64,000 nt of DNA from an uncultured Steroidobacter sp. (GTDB taxonomy: Bacteria > Pseudomonadota > Gammaproteobacteria > Steroidobacterales > Steroidobacteraceae): positions 29,769 to 93,768 of the forward strand of contig CALLKK010000021.1 in assembly GCA_938008435.1 (NCBI GenBank), read 5' to 3'. This document shows positions 27,937 through 36,875 of this stretch, piece after piece. Below the pieces are notes generated by a model. That model was not told the DNA's origin. It searched no databases and saw only the letters and a program-made list of their open reading frames with translations. Both the position numbers and the translations under genes were made by a program. Position 1 is the stretch's first letter. Every line of letters starts with the position of its first letter.

Positions 27937-30222
27937 TCACAATCCGCCGAGCCGCGCCAGGCGCGGCCCTGACTTGCGCTCGCTGCCGGGAGCTGCGCGC
28001 AGCAGCTCTTGAAGCACGATTTCGAGCGGCCGCGGCCGGCCGATGGCGAAGCCTTGGCCGTAATCGACGCCGAGCTCCTCGACGGCAAACAGGATGGCCT
28101 CGCTCTCCACGCACTTCGCCGTGGTGGTGAGGTTCGTCTTCTGCGCCAGCTCGACGATGGCCTTGATCATCGCCGGCGAGCGATCGTTGCCCGCCGCAAG
28201 GCCGCGCACGAGCGCACCGTCTATCTTGAGGTGCGATACCGGCAAGGACTTGAGATAGCCGAGCGAGGACAGGCCGTGTCCGAAGTCATCGAGCGCAATG
28301 CCGTAGCCGAGATCCTTGAGCCGGCGAATCAACATCTCGGCGCGCACGATGCTCGCGACTGCGGCTGACTCGGAAATCTCGAAGGACAGCAGCTGCGTCG
28401 GCAGCTCGTACTCGCGCAGCTTGCTCTCGAGATAGTCCGCGAACGTTTCGTCGTCGAGCGACTGACCGCAGATATTGATCGCAAAATGCGCACCGAGCGC
28501 TTCGAGCGCCGGCGCTGCCGGCGAGAGCAGCTCGAGCACGTAGTGAACGACCCAGCGATCGATGCGCGATGCGAGCTGATGGCGCTCTGCGGCGGCGAGG
28601 AAGGTATCCGGGGCAATATCCTCGGCGCCTTGATCGACCATGCGCAGCAGCAGCTCGAAATGACGTGCCGCCCCCTTCGTCGACAACTGCACGATCGGCT
28701 GCGCATCCATGCGGAAGCGATCGTTCTCGACCGCTTCGCGCAGGCTCTCGATGCTCGTGGCGTCGTCGTGGCGCTTCGGCGCTACGCGCACGCGCTGCGG
28801 TTGCGGCGGTTCCGGCTCGGTCGCCTGCTCGCACGACCCATACGTCTCGACGCGCGCGCGCCCGCGCTCCTTCGCAGCCTTGCAAGCGCTTTCGGCAGCA
28901 GCAAGTGCGTGCGTCAAAGGCAGTTTCGTGTTCGGAACTGCCGCAACGCCGATGCTGACCGACAGGTCGATCTGCGCGCCGTCGTGCCGCAACGCGGTGT
29001 TCGCAACGGCGCGGCACAGCTCTTCGGCAAAAGCGCACGCCGATTCGAGCGCGGTGTGCGGCAAGAACACGGCGAAGCGATCGCCCGCAAGCCGCGCGCC
29101 GATACGGTCGGCGGATAGGCGCGCGCTCAATACATCGGCGATGCGGCGAATCGCCTCATCGCCGACATGCATGCCGTGTTGCTCGTTGAGCACGTGCAGC
29201 CGATCGACGTCGAGATACGCAACGCAGTGCTGCGCATCCGCTGCGCCTGCCGCGAGCGTAGCGAGGGCGCGCTGCTCGAACGCAGGCCGCGTCAGCAGTC
29301 CTGTTGATGGGTCAAAAGAGTTCTGCAGCACGGAGGCAAGGCGCCGTGCCAGCATCTCCGCGATGCGCAGCTCGCGATTGGCGAAATCGGCCGCCGCTGC
29401 GGGTCGCACGAGCAGCAACAGGCCCTCGACCTCATGCGCGCCGTGGCGAATCGGGCAGGCAAGCAGCTTGCAAGCAAGCTGGCCAACGGGACTGTTTGCC
29501 GGCGCCTTGTTGAGCAGCAGGCTGCGGCGCTGGACCTGCGTCCACGCGAGCAGATTGCGCTGTGCGCTCTCGAGGCGCTCGCGCGTATTACGACCGAGCG
29601 CGTCGGACGCATACGTCTCGGCGATCTTCTTGTCGGGCACGAGCAGCGCGCCGTAGCTGCACTCGAGATGCGTCGCAACGTTGTGCAGCAAGTGCGCGAA
29701 ATCCTGCTCGCCAGTCTCGTCACCCGCAGCATCGCTACCGAGCAGCAGCGCGAGATCGCCGTCGCGTGCCGAAAGATCGCGGCGCAGATCGTCGATGTTG
29801 TACTGATGCGCGAGCTCGCGTCCCAGCACTTGGACGGCTGGGCGCAACAAGCCCTGCACCATCGTGAACGGTCGCGCGCCGTTGGGACCGTCCTGACACG
29901 AGATGGCGAGCGCGCCCAACAAAGTGTCGCGGTCGCGCAAGATGAAAACGTAGGAAGTCTCGCCGTCCCAGGTGCGCGCGAAACCGTCGCGCTCGTTGGG
30001 GTCGGTCAAACCTTGCTGAGCGGCGTTGAGCGCTTCTTCGACGAGCTGGGCGAGATTGTGACCGTCGTAGCCGTCCGAAAGCCAAAGCGGTACGGCCATA
30101 CGGTCGTAGATGGCGATGCTGGCCGCCCGCGGCATCAGCATCTTGAAAAGCTGTCCGTACGGATCGAGCGACGTCGACAGGCTTTCCGCCTCTATCGTCT
30201 CCTCATCCGATGTACGCCCCAT
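27937..30222 (-). CDS. degenerate GGDEF-EAL domain protein
   Basis: A 761-residue cytoplasmic protein: unknown N-terminal part, GAF-like region (about 175-300), GGDEF domain (about 305-460) and EAL domain (about 505-755). The cyclase motif is AGDRF at 379-383, so synthesis is unlikely. The EAL signature reads ELL at 523-525, and the usual AEGVE motif reads AKCVE, losing one metal-binding Glu, while DDFG and KIDG remain. It probably binds c-di-GMP or a partner rather than turning it over (inference). ATG 30222 is chosen; ATG 30264 (+14 residues) is possible. Located between envC and the S41 protease gene. Confidence 0.88.
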   Translation of the reverse strand: MGRTSDEETIEAESLSTSLDPYGQLFKMLMPRAASIAIYDRMAVPLWLSDGYDGHNLAQLVEEALNAAQQGLTDPNERDGFARTWDGETSYVFILRDRDTLLGALAISCQDGPNGARPFTMVQGLLRPAVQVLGRELAHQYNIDDLRRDLSARDGDLALLLGSDAAGDETGEQDFAHLLHNVATHLECSYGALLVPDKKIAETYASDALGRNTRERLESAQRNLLAWTQVQRRSLLLNKAPANSPVGQLACKLLACPIRHGAHEVEGLLLLVRPAAAADFANRELRIAEMLARRLASVLQNSFDPSTGLLTRPAFEQRALATLAAGAADAQHCVAYLDVDRLHVLNEQHGMHVGDEAIRRIADVLSARLSADRIGARLAGDRFAVFLPHTALESACAFAEELCRAVANTALRHDGAQIDLSVSIGVAAVPNTKLPLTHALAAAESACKAAKERGRARVETYGSCEQATEPEPPQPQRVRVAPKRHDDATSIESLREAVENDRFRMDAQPIVQLSTKGAARHFELLLRMVDQGAEDIAPDTFLAAAERHQLASRIDRWVVHYVLELLSPAAPALEALGAHFAINICGQSLDDETFADYLESKLREYELPTQLLSFEISESAAVASIVRAEMLIRRLKDLGYGIALDDFGHGLSSLGYLKSLPVSHLKIDGALVRGLAAGNDRSPAMIKAIVELAQKTNLTTTAKCVESEAILFAVEELGVDYGQGFAIGRPRPLEIVLQELLRAAPGSERKSGPRLARLGGL

Positions 30223-30322
30223 GTCCCCTATCCGGTCGTAGTACCCCGAAGTAAGGCGAATCATGAATTTCCATGCGGGGAGCGTCCTTGAACTCGCCCG
30301 CAGTTTTGGCAGACCGGCGGTC

Positions 30323-31477
30323 TTACCGGCGCACGAGCCAGGCGGACGGATCGACGGGTTGGCGGCCCTTGCGAATCTCGAAATACAGCCCCGGCTTGCC
30401 GACGCCTGCTGCATCGCCGACTGCGGCCAGCAGATCGCCGGGCGCCACCCGCTCGCCGACGCGGCGGTAGAGCTGCTCGTTGTTGCCGTACAGGCTCATG
30501 TAGCCGTTGCCGTGATCGAGCACGATCAAGAGCCCAAGGCCCGGCAGCCAGTCAGCATACACGACCCGCCCGTAGAACGGCGCGCGCACCTGGGCGCCCC
30601 GGTCGGCTCCGATCACGATGCCCTGCCATTTGAGCGGGCCGCCGGCGCGCAAGTCCCCGAATTTGGCCAGCACCCTGCCCGCGATCGGCCAGGGGAGCTT
30701 GCCCTTTACTTTCTCGAATGGTTGCTCGGCAAGCTCGGGGAACTCGTCGATGGCGCGGCGCAGCTGCGCGACCAGATCCTCGAGCGCACGTGCATCGCGC
30801 TGCAGCTTGGCGAGCTCCTGATTGCGGCTCTTGAGCGTCGCCTGCACCTTCGCGAGCGTTTGGGCGCGTTGCTGCCGCGCGCTCGCAAGCTGATTGACGG
30901 TGCGCTCGGACTCTTCCTCGAGCGCGCGCAATCGCGCGGCCTCCGCGGAGATCCGCTCGTTCAGCAGCTCCAGGTGCTCGAGCCTGTCGCCGATGCGATC
31001 GATCCGCTCGGCGCGCGCCCGCCCGAAGTAACCGTAATAGGCCATCATGCGCCCGAGCCGTGCGGGATCTTGTTGATTCAAAAGGAGCTTGAGCTGCTCC
31101 TGACGACCGTTCATGTACGCCGCGGCGAGCTCGGCGGAGAGCGCGGTACGTTCGGCCGCGATCGCCCGCTCGGTCTCGGCCTGCTCGCGGCGTAACTCGG
31201 CGAGCTTGTTCTCCGCAGCCGTGCGCTGCGCGCGCACGTCGGCTAGTCGCTCACGTGCGTTCTGCACGGCGATGTCGGCCTGCTTGAGCTCGCCGGCGAG
31301 CGCATCGCGGCGCTCGGCGTCCGCGTGGATCGCCTTGCGGATCGCCTCGATCCGCGCTCGCACCTGCTTGAGCTCGGCTTCTTTGGCTTTGGCATCCGCG
31401 CCCGCCGCCTGCACGGCTGCGATCGGACTGCCGAGCAGCAGGCACACGAGCACCCCTCGCCAGAACTTACCGAGCAT
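30323..31477 (-). CDS. envC: murein hydrolase activator EnvC
   Basis: Periplasmic activator of cell-division amidases. 384 residues: signal peptide, a long coiled coil (about 25-250, rich in Glu/Arg/Gln/Ala heptads) and a C-terminal LytM (M23) domain. The LytM site is degenerate, as expected for EnvC: the HxH motif reads LYFEIR and the first zinc His is absent, so it should not cut murein itself. First gene of a minus-strand group; divergent from the rhodanese gene. Confidence 0.92.
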   Translation of the reverse strand: MLGKFWRGVLVCLLLGSPIAAVQAAGADAKAKEAELKQVRARIEAIRKAIHADAERRDALAGELKQADIAVQNARERLADVRAQRTAAENKLAELRREQAETERAIAAERTALSAELAAAYMNGRQEQLKLLLNQQDPARLGRMMAYYGYFGRARAERIDRIGDRLEHLELLNERISAEAARLRALEEESERTVNQLASARQQRAQTLAKVQATLKSRNQELAKLQRDARALEDLVAQLRRAIDEFPELAEQPFEKVKGKLPWPIAGRVLAKFGDLRAGGPLKWQGIVIGADRGAQVRAPFYGRVVYADWLPGLGLLIVLDHGNGYMSLYGNNEQLYRRVGERVAPGDLLAAVGDAAGVGKPGLYFEIRKGRQPVDPSAWLVRR

Positions 31478-31516
31478 GATGGGTCCTCATGCGGGCGAGC
31501 CGTCCGGGCGCACTGC

Positions 31517-31522
31517 TATACT
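31517..31522 (+). promoter_or_regulatory. possible -10 element upstream of rhodanese-grxC-secB-gpsA
   Basis: TATACT within GCTATACTTTGCGCC lies about 105 bp before the rhodanese ATG in the 149-bp divergent gap with envC. No convincing -35 is seen. A GTCCGC-ccct-GCGGAC-type hairpin (about 31539-31554) lies in the presumed leader. Confidence 0.35.
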
Positions 31523-31626
31523 TTGCGCCTTTTTTGCGTCCGCCCTCGCGGACGGCAGGATCCGGACATTGCGCTCAGAGCGATCCGCGGCTTGGAGCGT
31601 GGGGCTCATTCTTTAAGACAGACACC

Positions 31627-32070
31627 ATGAATCGGCTGTTCGAGTACACCACAAATCATCCCTTTTTGGTTGCAGCCGCGGCGATCTTGTTCGTATTGGT
31701 CGTCATCGTCGAGATCAGACAGCGTGCGCGCGGCTCGAATGTCGTCTCCGTCAACGAAGCGGTGCTGCTTGCGAACAAGGGGGCCGTCGTGGTCGACGTG
31801 CGTTCCGCTGCCGATTATGCGGCCGGACACATCATCGACGCTCGCAACATCCCCGCCAGCGAGCTCGCTTCGCACGCCGATCAGCTCAAGAAATACAAAG
31901 AAAAACCCGTACTTGTCTATTGCGAAAACGGCTTTGCCTCCGCCGCCGCCGCTCGCGCGTTGAGAGGGCAGGGGTTCACGAAGGTCGTGACCCTGCGCGG
32001 CGGGCTGACCGCTTGGCGGCAGGAGAACCTGCCGCTCGTCAAAGGCGAAGGCAAGAAGGGTAAAGCATGA
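31627..32070 (+). CDS. membrane-anchored rhodanese-like protein
   Basis: A 147-residue protein with one N-terminal helix (about 13-31) and a single rhodanese domain with the active-site Cys in LVYCENGFAS and the usual DVRSAADYAAGHI start. ATG 31627 is used because it opens just before the helix. The stop overlaps the grxC start (ATGA). The pairing with grxC and secB is common in gammaproteobacteria; the substrate is unknown. Confidence 0.93.
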   Translation: MNRLFEYTTNHPFLVAAAAILFVLVVIVEIRQRARGSNVVSVNEAVLLANKGAVVVDVRSAADYAAGHIIDARNIPASELASHADQLKKYKEKPVLVYCENGFASAAAARALRGQGFTKVVTLRGGLTAWRQENLPLVKGEGKKGKA

Positions 32071-32339
32071 GCAACTCACCTGAAGTCGTCATGTACTCGA
32101 CGACATGGTGCGGGTATTGTCAGCGCGCGCGCAGCTTGCTCGCGCGCAAAGGCGTTGCCGTACGGGAAATCAAGGTCGATGAGGATCCGCAGCAGCGCGA
32201 CATCATGGTAGAGAGGAGCGGCGGACGGCGGACGGTGCCGCAGATTTTCGTCGGCGATCGCCATGTAGGGGGATACGACGACTTGGCGGCTCTGGATCGC
32301 GCCGGCGAATTGGATAAGCTGCTCGCGCCGAACAATTAG
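32067..32339 (+). CDS. grxC: glutaredoxin 3
   Basis: Dithiol glutaredoxin, 90 residues, active site CGYC (TTWCGYCQRA), cis-Pro in TVPQIF and the glutathione-binding GGYDDL segment. Start overlaps the rhodanese stop by four bases, so translation is probably coupled. Followed by secB. Confidence 0.96.
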   Translation: MSNSPEVVMYSTTWCGYCQRARSLLARKGVAVREIKVDEDPQQRDIMVERSGGRRTVPQIFVGDRHVGGYDDLAALDRAGELDKLLAPNN

Positions 32340-32428
32340 GGCGAGCGTCTCGGCGGCGATCGTCGAATTCGCGAACCGATCGTCCAGCTCGATTGAACCG
32401 ACACGAAACGAACGACAGAGGACACAGT

Positions 32429-32935
32429 ATGGTTGATGAAGCACAGGCTCCGAACGGCCAGGCCGCCGATCCGAACGCGCCCCAGTTCGTACCTCAAGCC
32501 GTTTATCTGAAGGACGTGTCGTTCGAAGCGCCGCAGGGCCCGCGCGTCGACCCGAACGGCGGCAATCCGACGATCAATCTGAACCTGAACACGACGGTCA
32601 ACGAGCTCGGCAACGACCTGAAGGAAGTGGTGCTCACCGTGCGTGTCGAAGCGCAGGTCGCAAATAAGACGTTCTGGCTGATCGAGCTGCAGCAGGCCGG
32701 CGCCTTCGGTGTGCGCAATGTGCCGCCGCAGGATCTGCAGCGTCTGCTGGCGATCTTCTGCCCGAACTACCTGCTGCCGTACGCGCGTCAGGTGGTCTCG
32801 GATCTACTCCTGAAGGGCGGCTTCCCGCCGTTCCTGCTGCCGCCGGTCAATTTCGAGGCCTTGTTCGCGCAGGCGGCGGCACGCGCACAGCAAGAGCAAG
32901 CCGCGGCGCAAGCGAATCCCCAACCCGCCAACTGA
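32429..32935 (+). CDS. secB: protein-export chaperone SecB
   Basis: Tetrameric cytoplasmic chaperone that passes unfolded precursors to SecA. 168 residues with the family blocks VYLKDVSFEAP, LNLNT, VVLTVRVEAQ, GAFGVRNV and LLAIFCPNYLLPYAR. ATG 32429 gives a usual-length protein with a somewhat longer, Ala/Gln/Pro-rich N-terminus; the C-terminal tail is also Ala/Gln-rich. Six bases before gpsA. Confidence 0.97.
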   Translation: MVDEAQAPNGQAADPNAPQFVPQAVYLKDVSFEAPQGPRVDPNGGNPTINLNLNTTVNELGNDLKEVVLTVRVEAQVANKTFWLIELQQAGAFGVRNVPPQDLQRLLAIFCPNYLLPYARQVVSDLLLKGGFPPFLLPPVNFEALFAQAAARAQQEQAAAQANPQPAN

Positions 32936-32941
32936 TCTGCC

Positions 32942-33970
32942 ATGGGCGAGGCGTCCCCCGAGAACAGCGCCTCCACGCAGATCGCGGTGCTCGGTGCGGG
33001 CTCCTGGGGCACGGCGCTCGCGATCCAGTTCGCGCGCGCCGCGCGGCGCACGGTCCTGTGGGGCCGCGACCGTGCGCATCTCGCGGAGCTCAAGACGCAG
33101 CGTCGCAACGCGCGTTACCTGCCGGATGCGCCGTTTCCCGATGCGCTCGAGATCGAGGCCGATCTCGCGACAGCGCTGCGCGAGACCCGCGATGTGCTGT
33201 TCGCGGTACCGAGCCACGCGCTGCGCGGCATGCTCGAAGCGACCAAGCCGCACCTGCGCAAGGACGCACGCGTCGCCTGGGCAACCAAGGGCTTTGAGCT
33301 GACCACCGGCCTGCTGCCGCACGAAGTGGCGCGGCAGGTGCTCGGTCCCAACGTGCCGCTTGCGGTGATCTCGGGCCCGACGTTTGCGAACGAAGTCGGC
33401 GCCGGTTTGCCGACCGCCATGACGGTCGCCTCCGAAGACCCCGGCTTTGCGGCCACGCTCGCGCAGAGCCTCTCCGGGCTGAATTTCCGCGCCTACACGT
33501 CCGAGGACATCATCGGCGTCGAAGTCGGCGGTGCGACCAAGAACGTGCTCGCCATCGGCGCAGGCATGTCCGATGGGCTCGGCTTCGGCGCGAACACGCG
33601 CATTGCGCTCATTACGCGCGGGCTCGTGGAAATGACGCGTCTCGGCGTGGCCCTCGGCGCGCGGAAAGAAACGTTCATGGGACTCGCCGGGCTCGGCGAT
33701 CTCGTCCTGACGTGCACGGACGATCAATCGCGTAATCGTCGCTTCGGTCTCGAGCTCGCCCGCGGCAGCAGCATGGATGGCGCACAGCGCGCCATCGGTC
33801 AGGTCGTGGAAGGCGTGTTCGCGGCGCGCGCCGTGCGTGAGGTGGCGCGCCGTCTCAATGTCGAAATGCCGATCAGCGAGCAGATTTACCGCGTGATCTA
33901 CGAAAGCCTGCCGCCCAAAGAAGCCGTGCGCGAGCTGATGTCGCGCGCGCTCAAACCCGAGAACGCCTGA
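32942..33970 (+). CDS. gpsA: glycerol-3-phosphate dehydrogenase [NAD(P)+]
   Basis: Reduces dihydroxyacetone phosphate to sn-glycerol 3-phosphate for phospholipid synthesis. 342 residues with the nucleotide-binding GAGSWGTALA, the AVPSHALR segment, catalytic Lys region (GGATKNVLAIGAG) and GLAGLGDLVLTC. Follows secB closely and is convergent with trmL with a 3-bp gap. Confidence 0.97.
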   Translation: MGEASPENSASTQIAVLGAGSWGTALAIQFARAARRTVLWGRDRAHLAELKTQRRNARYLPDAPFPDALEIEADLATALRETRDVLFAVPSHALRGMLEATKPHLRKDARVAWATKGFELTTGLLPHEVARQVLGPNVPLAVISGPTFANEVGAGLPTAMTVASEDPGFAATLAQSLSGLNFRAYTSEDIIGVEVGGATKNVLAIGAGMSDGLGFGANTRIALITRGLVEMTRLGVALGARKETFMGLAGLGDLVLTCTDDQSRNRRFGLELARGSSMDGAQRAIGQVVEGVFAARAVREVARRLNVEMPISEQIYRVIYESLPPKEAVRELMSRALKPENA

Positions 33971-33973
33971 GCG

Positions 33974-34435
33974 CTAGCTGCCGGCGAAACCGAGCTGACG
34001 CCACGCTTCGTATACGACGACCGCAGCCGCATTCGAGAGATTGAGGCTGCGATTGCCCGGAATCATCGGAATCTTGAGTCGCTGCTGTTGCGGACATGCG
34101 TCGATGATCGCCTGCGGCAGCCCGCGCGTCTCCGGACCGAACACGAACGTATCGCCGCGCGCAAACGCCACAGTGTCGTAACGCACGCTGCCGCGCGTCG
34201 ATACGGCAAACCAACGCGGTCGTTCGAGCGCCTGCAAGCACTCTTCCAGCGCATCCCACACACGCACGCACGCGAGCTCGGCGTAATCCATGCCGGCGCG
34301 GCGGACCGCCTTCTCGCTCAAGTCGAAGCCGAGCGGACGGATGAGATGCAGCGTGGCGCCGGAGTTGGCGCACAGCCGAATGATGTTGCCCGTGTTCGGT
34401 GGGATTTCGGGCTGATAGAGGACGACGTTGAACAT
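33974..34435 (-). CDS. trmL: tRNA (cytidine(34)-2'-O)-methyltransferase
   Basis: SPOUT-class methyltransferase that 2'-O-methylates the wobble base of tRNA-Leu. 153 residues with [20 protein letters not shown], the knot-forming FGPETRGLP and [15 protein letters not shown] motifs, all intact. Divergent from pyrD across 52 bp. Confidence 0.96.
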   Translation of the reverse strand: MFNVVLYQPEIPPNTGNIIRLCANSGATLHLIRPLGFDLSEKAVRRAGMDYAELACVRVWDALEECLQALERPRWFAVSTRGSVRYDTVAFARGDTFVFGPETRGLPQAIIDACPQQQRLKIPMIPGNRSLNLSNAAAVVVYEAWRQLGFAGS

Positions 34436-34472
34436 CCAGCAACTCGACTTCGGGGATTCGGGGAGCCTGCGC

Positions 34473-34478
34473 TAGACT
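34473..34478 (+). promoter_or_regulatory. possible -10 element of pyrD
   Basis: TAGACT lies 9 bp before the pyrD ATG (34488), suggesting a nearly leaderless transcript. No clear -35 is visible, so this is weak. Confidence 0.3.
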
Positions 34479-34487
34479 ACCGGCCCC

Positions 34488-35465
34488 ATGCTGACGACTT
34501 CCGATTCTGCGCCCACGCTTGCCGTCGACTTCTGCGGCCTACGCCTCGATTCGCCCATCGTGCTGTTGTCCGGCTGCGTCGGCTTCGGCGAGGAATATAC
34601 GCGCGTCGAAGGTTTCTCGAACCGCGATGCCGGTGCGATCGTCCTCAAAGGTACGACGCGCGAGCCGCGCCTCGGCAATCCGCCGCATCGCGTCTACGAG
34701 ACGCCGATGGGCATGCTCAATGCGATCGGTCTGCAAAATCCCGGCGTCGATCACGTCGTCACCAAGATCCTGCCGACGCTCGACTTCAGCGAAACGCGCT
34801 TCATCGCCAACGTCTGCGGCTCGACGATCGAGGATTACGTCGAGGTGACGCGCCGTTTCGACGACTCGCCCGTCGCTGCGATCGAGATCAATATCTCGTG
34901 CCCGAACGTCAAGGAAGGCGGCGTGCAGTTCGGCAATTATCCCGAAATGTCGGCGCGCGTCGTGGCGGCATGTCGTGCGGCCACGAAGAAGCCGCTCATC
35001 ACCAAGCTCTCGCCCAATCAGACGGACATTCGCGAAAACGCGCGCCTTTGCATCGAGGCCGGTACGGATGCGCTGTCCGTCATCAACACGGTCATGGGCA
35101 TGGCGATCGACGTCGAAACGCGTCGGCCCGTGATCGGCAACGTGCAGGGCGGGCTATCGGGTCCTGCCATCAAACCGATCGCGCTGCTCAAAGTGCATCA
35201 GGTCTACGAGGTAGCGCGCAAACACAACGTGCCGATCATCGGGCAAGGTGGGATTTGCTCGGCGACCGATGCGCTCGAGTTCATCATTGCGGGCGCCTCG
35301 GCGGTCGGCGTCGGCACGGCGCTCTTCTACGATCCGCTCGTCTGCAAGAAGATCAATGCGGGCATCGCTGACTATCTGGCCCGTCATGGGCTGCGCTCGA
35401 TCGCCGAGCTGGTCGGCACCTCCACGGCGCATGCGGCCGCGGCGACACCGACGCGCGCCTGCTGA
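34488..35465 (+). CDS. pyrD: dihydroorotate dehydrogenase, class 1B-like catalytic subunit
   Basis: FMN enzyme oxidising dihydroorotate to orotate in pyrimidine synthesis. 325 residues with class 1 features: LKGTTREPRLGNPPHR, GMLNAIGLQNPGV and the catalytic Cys138 in NISCPN (class 2 enzymes use Ser). The overall pattern is that of class 1B, which normally works with a PyrK electron-transfer subunit; no pyrK lies in this window. It has a short Ala-rich C-terminal tail. Most gammaproteobacteria use a class 2 membrane enzyme, so this gene may have been transferred (inference). Confidence 0.88.
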   Translation: MLTTSDSAPTLAVDFCGLRLDSPIVLLSGCVGFGEEYTRVEGFSNRDAGAIVLKGTTREPRLGNPPHRVYETPMGMLNAIGLQNPGVDHVVTKILPTLDFSETRFIANVCGSTIEDYVEVTRRFDDSPVAAIEINISCPNVKEGGVQFGNYPEMSARVVAACRAATKKPLITKLSPNQTDIRENARLCIEAGTDALSVINTVMGMAIDVETRRPVIGNVQGGLSGPAIKPIALLKVHQVYEVARKHNVPIIGQGGICSATDALEFIIAGASAVGVGTALFYDPLVCKKINAGIADYLARHGLRSIAELVGTSTAHAAAATPTRAC

Positions 35466-35477
35466 ACGGGCGCTTCG

Positions 35478-36875
35478 CTATTCGTCGTCCATATCAAGCT
35501 CTTTGAGCTTGCGCGTCAGCGTATTGCGTCCCCAGCCGAGCAGCCGCGCCGCTTCCTGACGTCCGCCCTCCGCCTTACGCAGCGCGGCGCGAATCAGCGT
35601 GCGCTCGAACTGCGGCACGGCATCGTCCAACAACGGAATCTGACCTGCGTTGAGCCGCTTCTCCGCCCATGCGCTCAGCTGGCGCGTCCATTCGTCCTGC
35701 AATGTCGCGGGATTCGGCGAGCCGCCGAGGTCCGCCGGAATGTCTTCGGCTTTGATCTCGCGGCCCGGCGCCGTCACGGTCAAACGACGGCAGGCATTGA
35801 CGAGCTGACGCACATTGCCCGGCCAATCGAAATTCGTGAGCACCGCCAATGCTTCCGGCGTGAGCGTCTTCGGCTCGACGCCGAGCTCGACCGCCGCCGC
35901 GGCGAGATAGTGATTGAGCAGCTCCGGAATGTCTTCGCGGCGGGCGCGCAGCGGCGGCACTTCGATGCGAATCACGTTCAAGCGATGCAGCAGATCCTCG
36001 CGGAACAGGTTCTGTTTGACGCGCGCTTCCAGGTCCTGGTGCGTGGCGGCAATCACGCGCACATCGACGCGCACCGGCACTTGGCCGCCGACGCGATAGA
36101 ACTCGCCCTCTGCGAGCACGCGCAACAATCGCGTCTGCAGCTGCGGCGACATGTCGCCGATCTCATCGAGAAACAGCGTGCCGCCGTCGGCCTGCTCGAA
36201 GCGACCGCGTCGCAGCTGATCGGCGCCGGTGAACGAACCCTTCTCGTGGCCGAACAGCTCCGATTCGAGCAGATCCGCCGTGAACGCCGAAGTGTTGAGC
36301 GCGATGAAAGCCTTGTTCGCGCGCGGGCTGTGCCGATGCAACGCGCGAGCAACGAGCTCTTTACCCGTACCGGATTCGCCCGTGATCAGCACCGTCATGC
36401 TCGAACGCGACAGTCGACCGATCGCGCGGAAGACTTCCTGCATCGCCGGCGCCTGACCCAGCATCTCCGGAATGCGCCGTGCCTCGCTCACGTTGTCGTC
36501 CGTGCGTACCTTTTGTTTGGCCGCACGCCGCACCAGATCGACGGCCTGATCGATGTCGAAAGGCTTCGGCAGATATTCGAATGCGCCGCCTTGATAGGCC
36601 GCGACGGCACTGTCCAAGTCCGAATGCGCGGTCATCACGATGACGGGCAGCTCAGGTTGGCTGTCGCGGATCTCGCTCAACAGATCGAGTCCGCTGCGTC
36701 CCGGCATGCGCACGTCGGTGATCAGCACATCGGGCCGATCGCGCCTTAGCGCTGCGAGCGCCGTGTCTGCCTGATCGAAGGCGGTCGGTGACATCCCGCC
36801 TTGACGCAAGGCCTTCTCGAGAACCCATCGCATTGAGGCGTCGTCGTCGACGAGCCAGACGTTAAGCGGTTTCAC
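35478..36875 (-). CDS. ntrC: nitrogen regulation response regulator NtrC (NR(I))
   Basis: Sigma-54 activator controlling nitrogen-limitation genes. 465 residues: receiver domain with phospho-acceptor Asp54 (LITDVRMPG), AAA+ domain with Walker A GESGTGKE (166-173), Walker [12 protein letters not shown], and a C-terminal Fis-type HTH ([15 protein letters not shown]). The sigma-54 contact loop is GSFTGA (213-218) rather than GAFTGA. It overlaps ntrB by 14 bp and is convergent with pyrD. Confidence 0.96.
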   Translation of the reverse strand: MKPLNVWLVDDDASMRWVLEKALRQGGMSPTAFDQADTALAALRRDRPDVLITDVRMPGRSGLDLLSEIRDSQPELPVIVMTAHSDLDSAVAAYQGGAFEYLPKPFDIDQAVDLVRRAAKQKVRTDDNVSEARRIPEMLGQAPAMQEVFRAIGRLSRSSMTVLITGESGTGKELVARALHRHSPRANKAFIALNTSAFTADLLESELFGHEKGSFTGADQLRRGRFEQADGGTLFLDEIGDMSPQLQTRLLRVLAEGEFYRVGGQVPVRVDVRVIAATHQDLEARVKQNLFREDLLHRLNVIRIEVPPLRARREDIPELLNHYLAAAAVELGVEPKTLTPEALAVLTNFDWPGNVRQLVNACRRLTVTAPGREIKAEDIPADLGGSPNPATLQDEWTRQLSAWAEKRLNAGQIPLLDDAVPQFERTLIRAALRKAEGGRQEAARLLGWGRNTLTRKLKELDMDDE

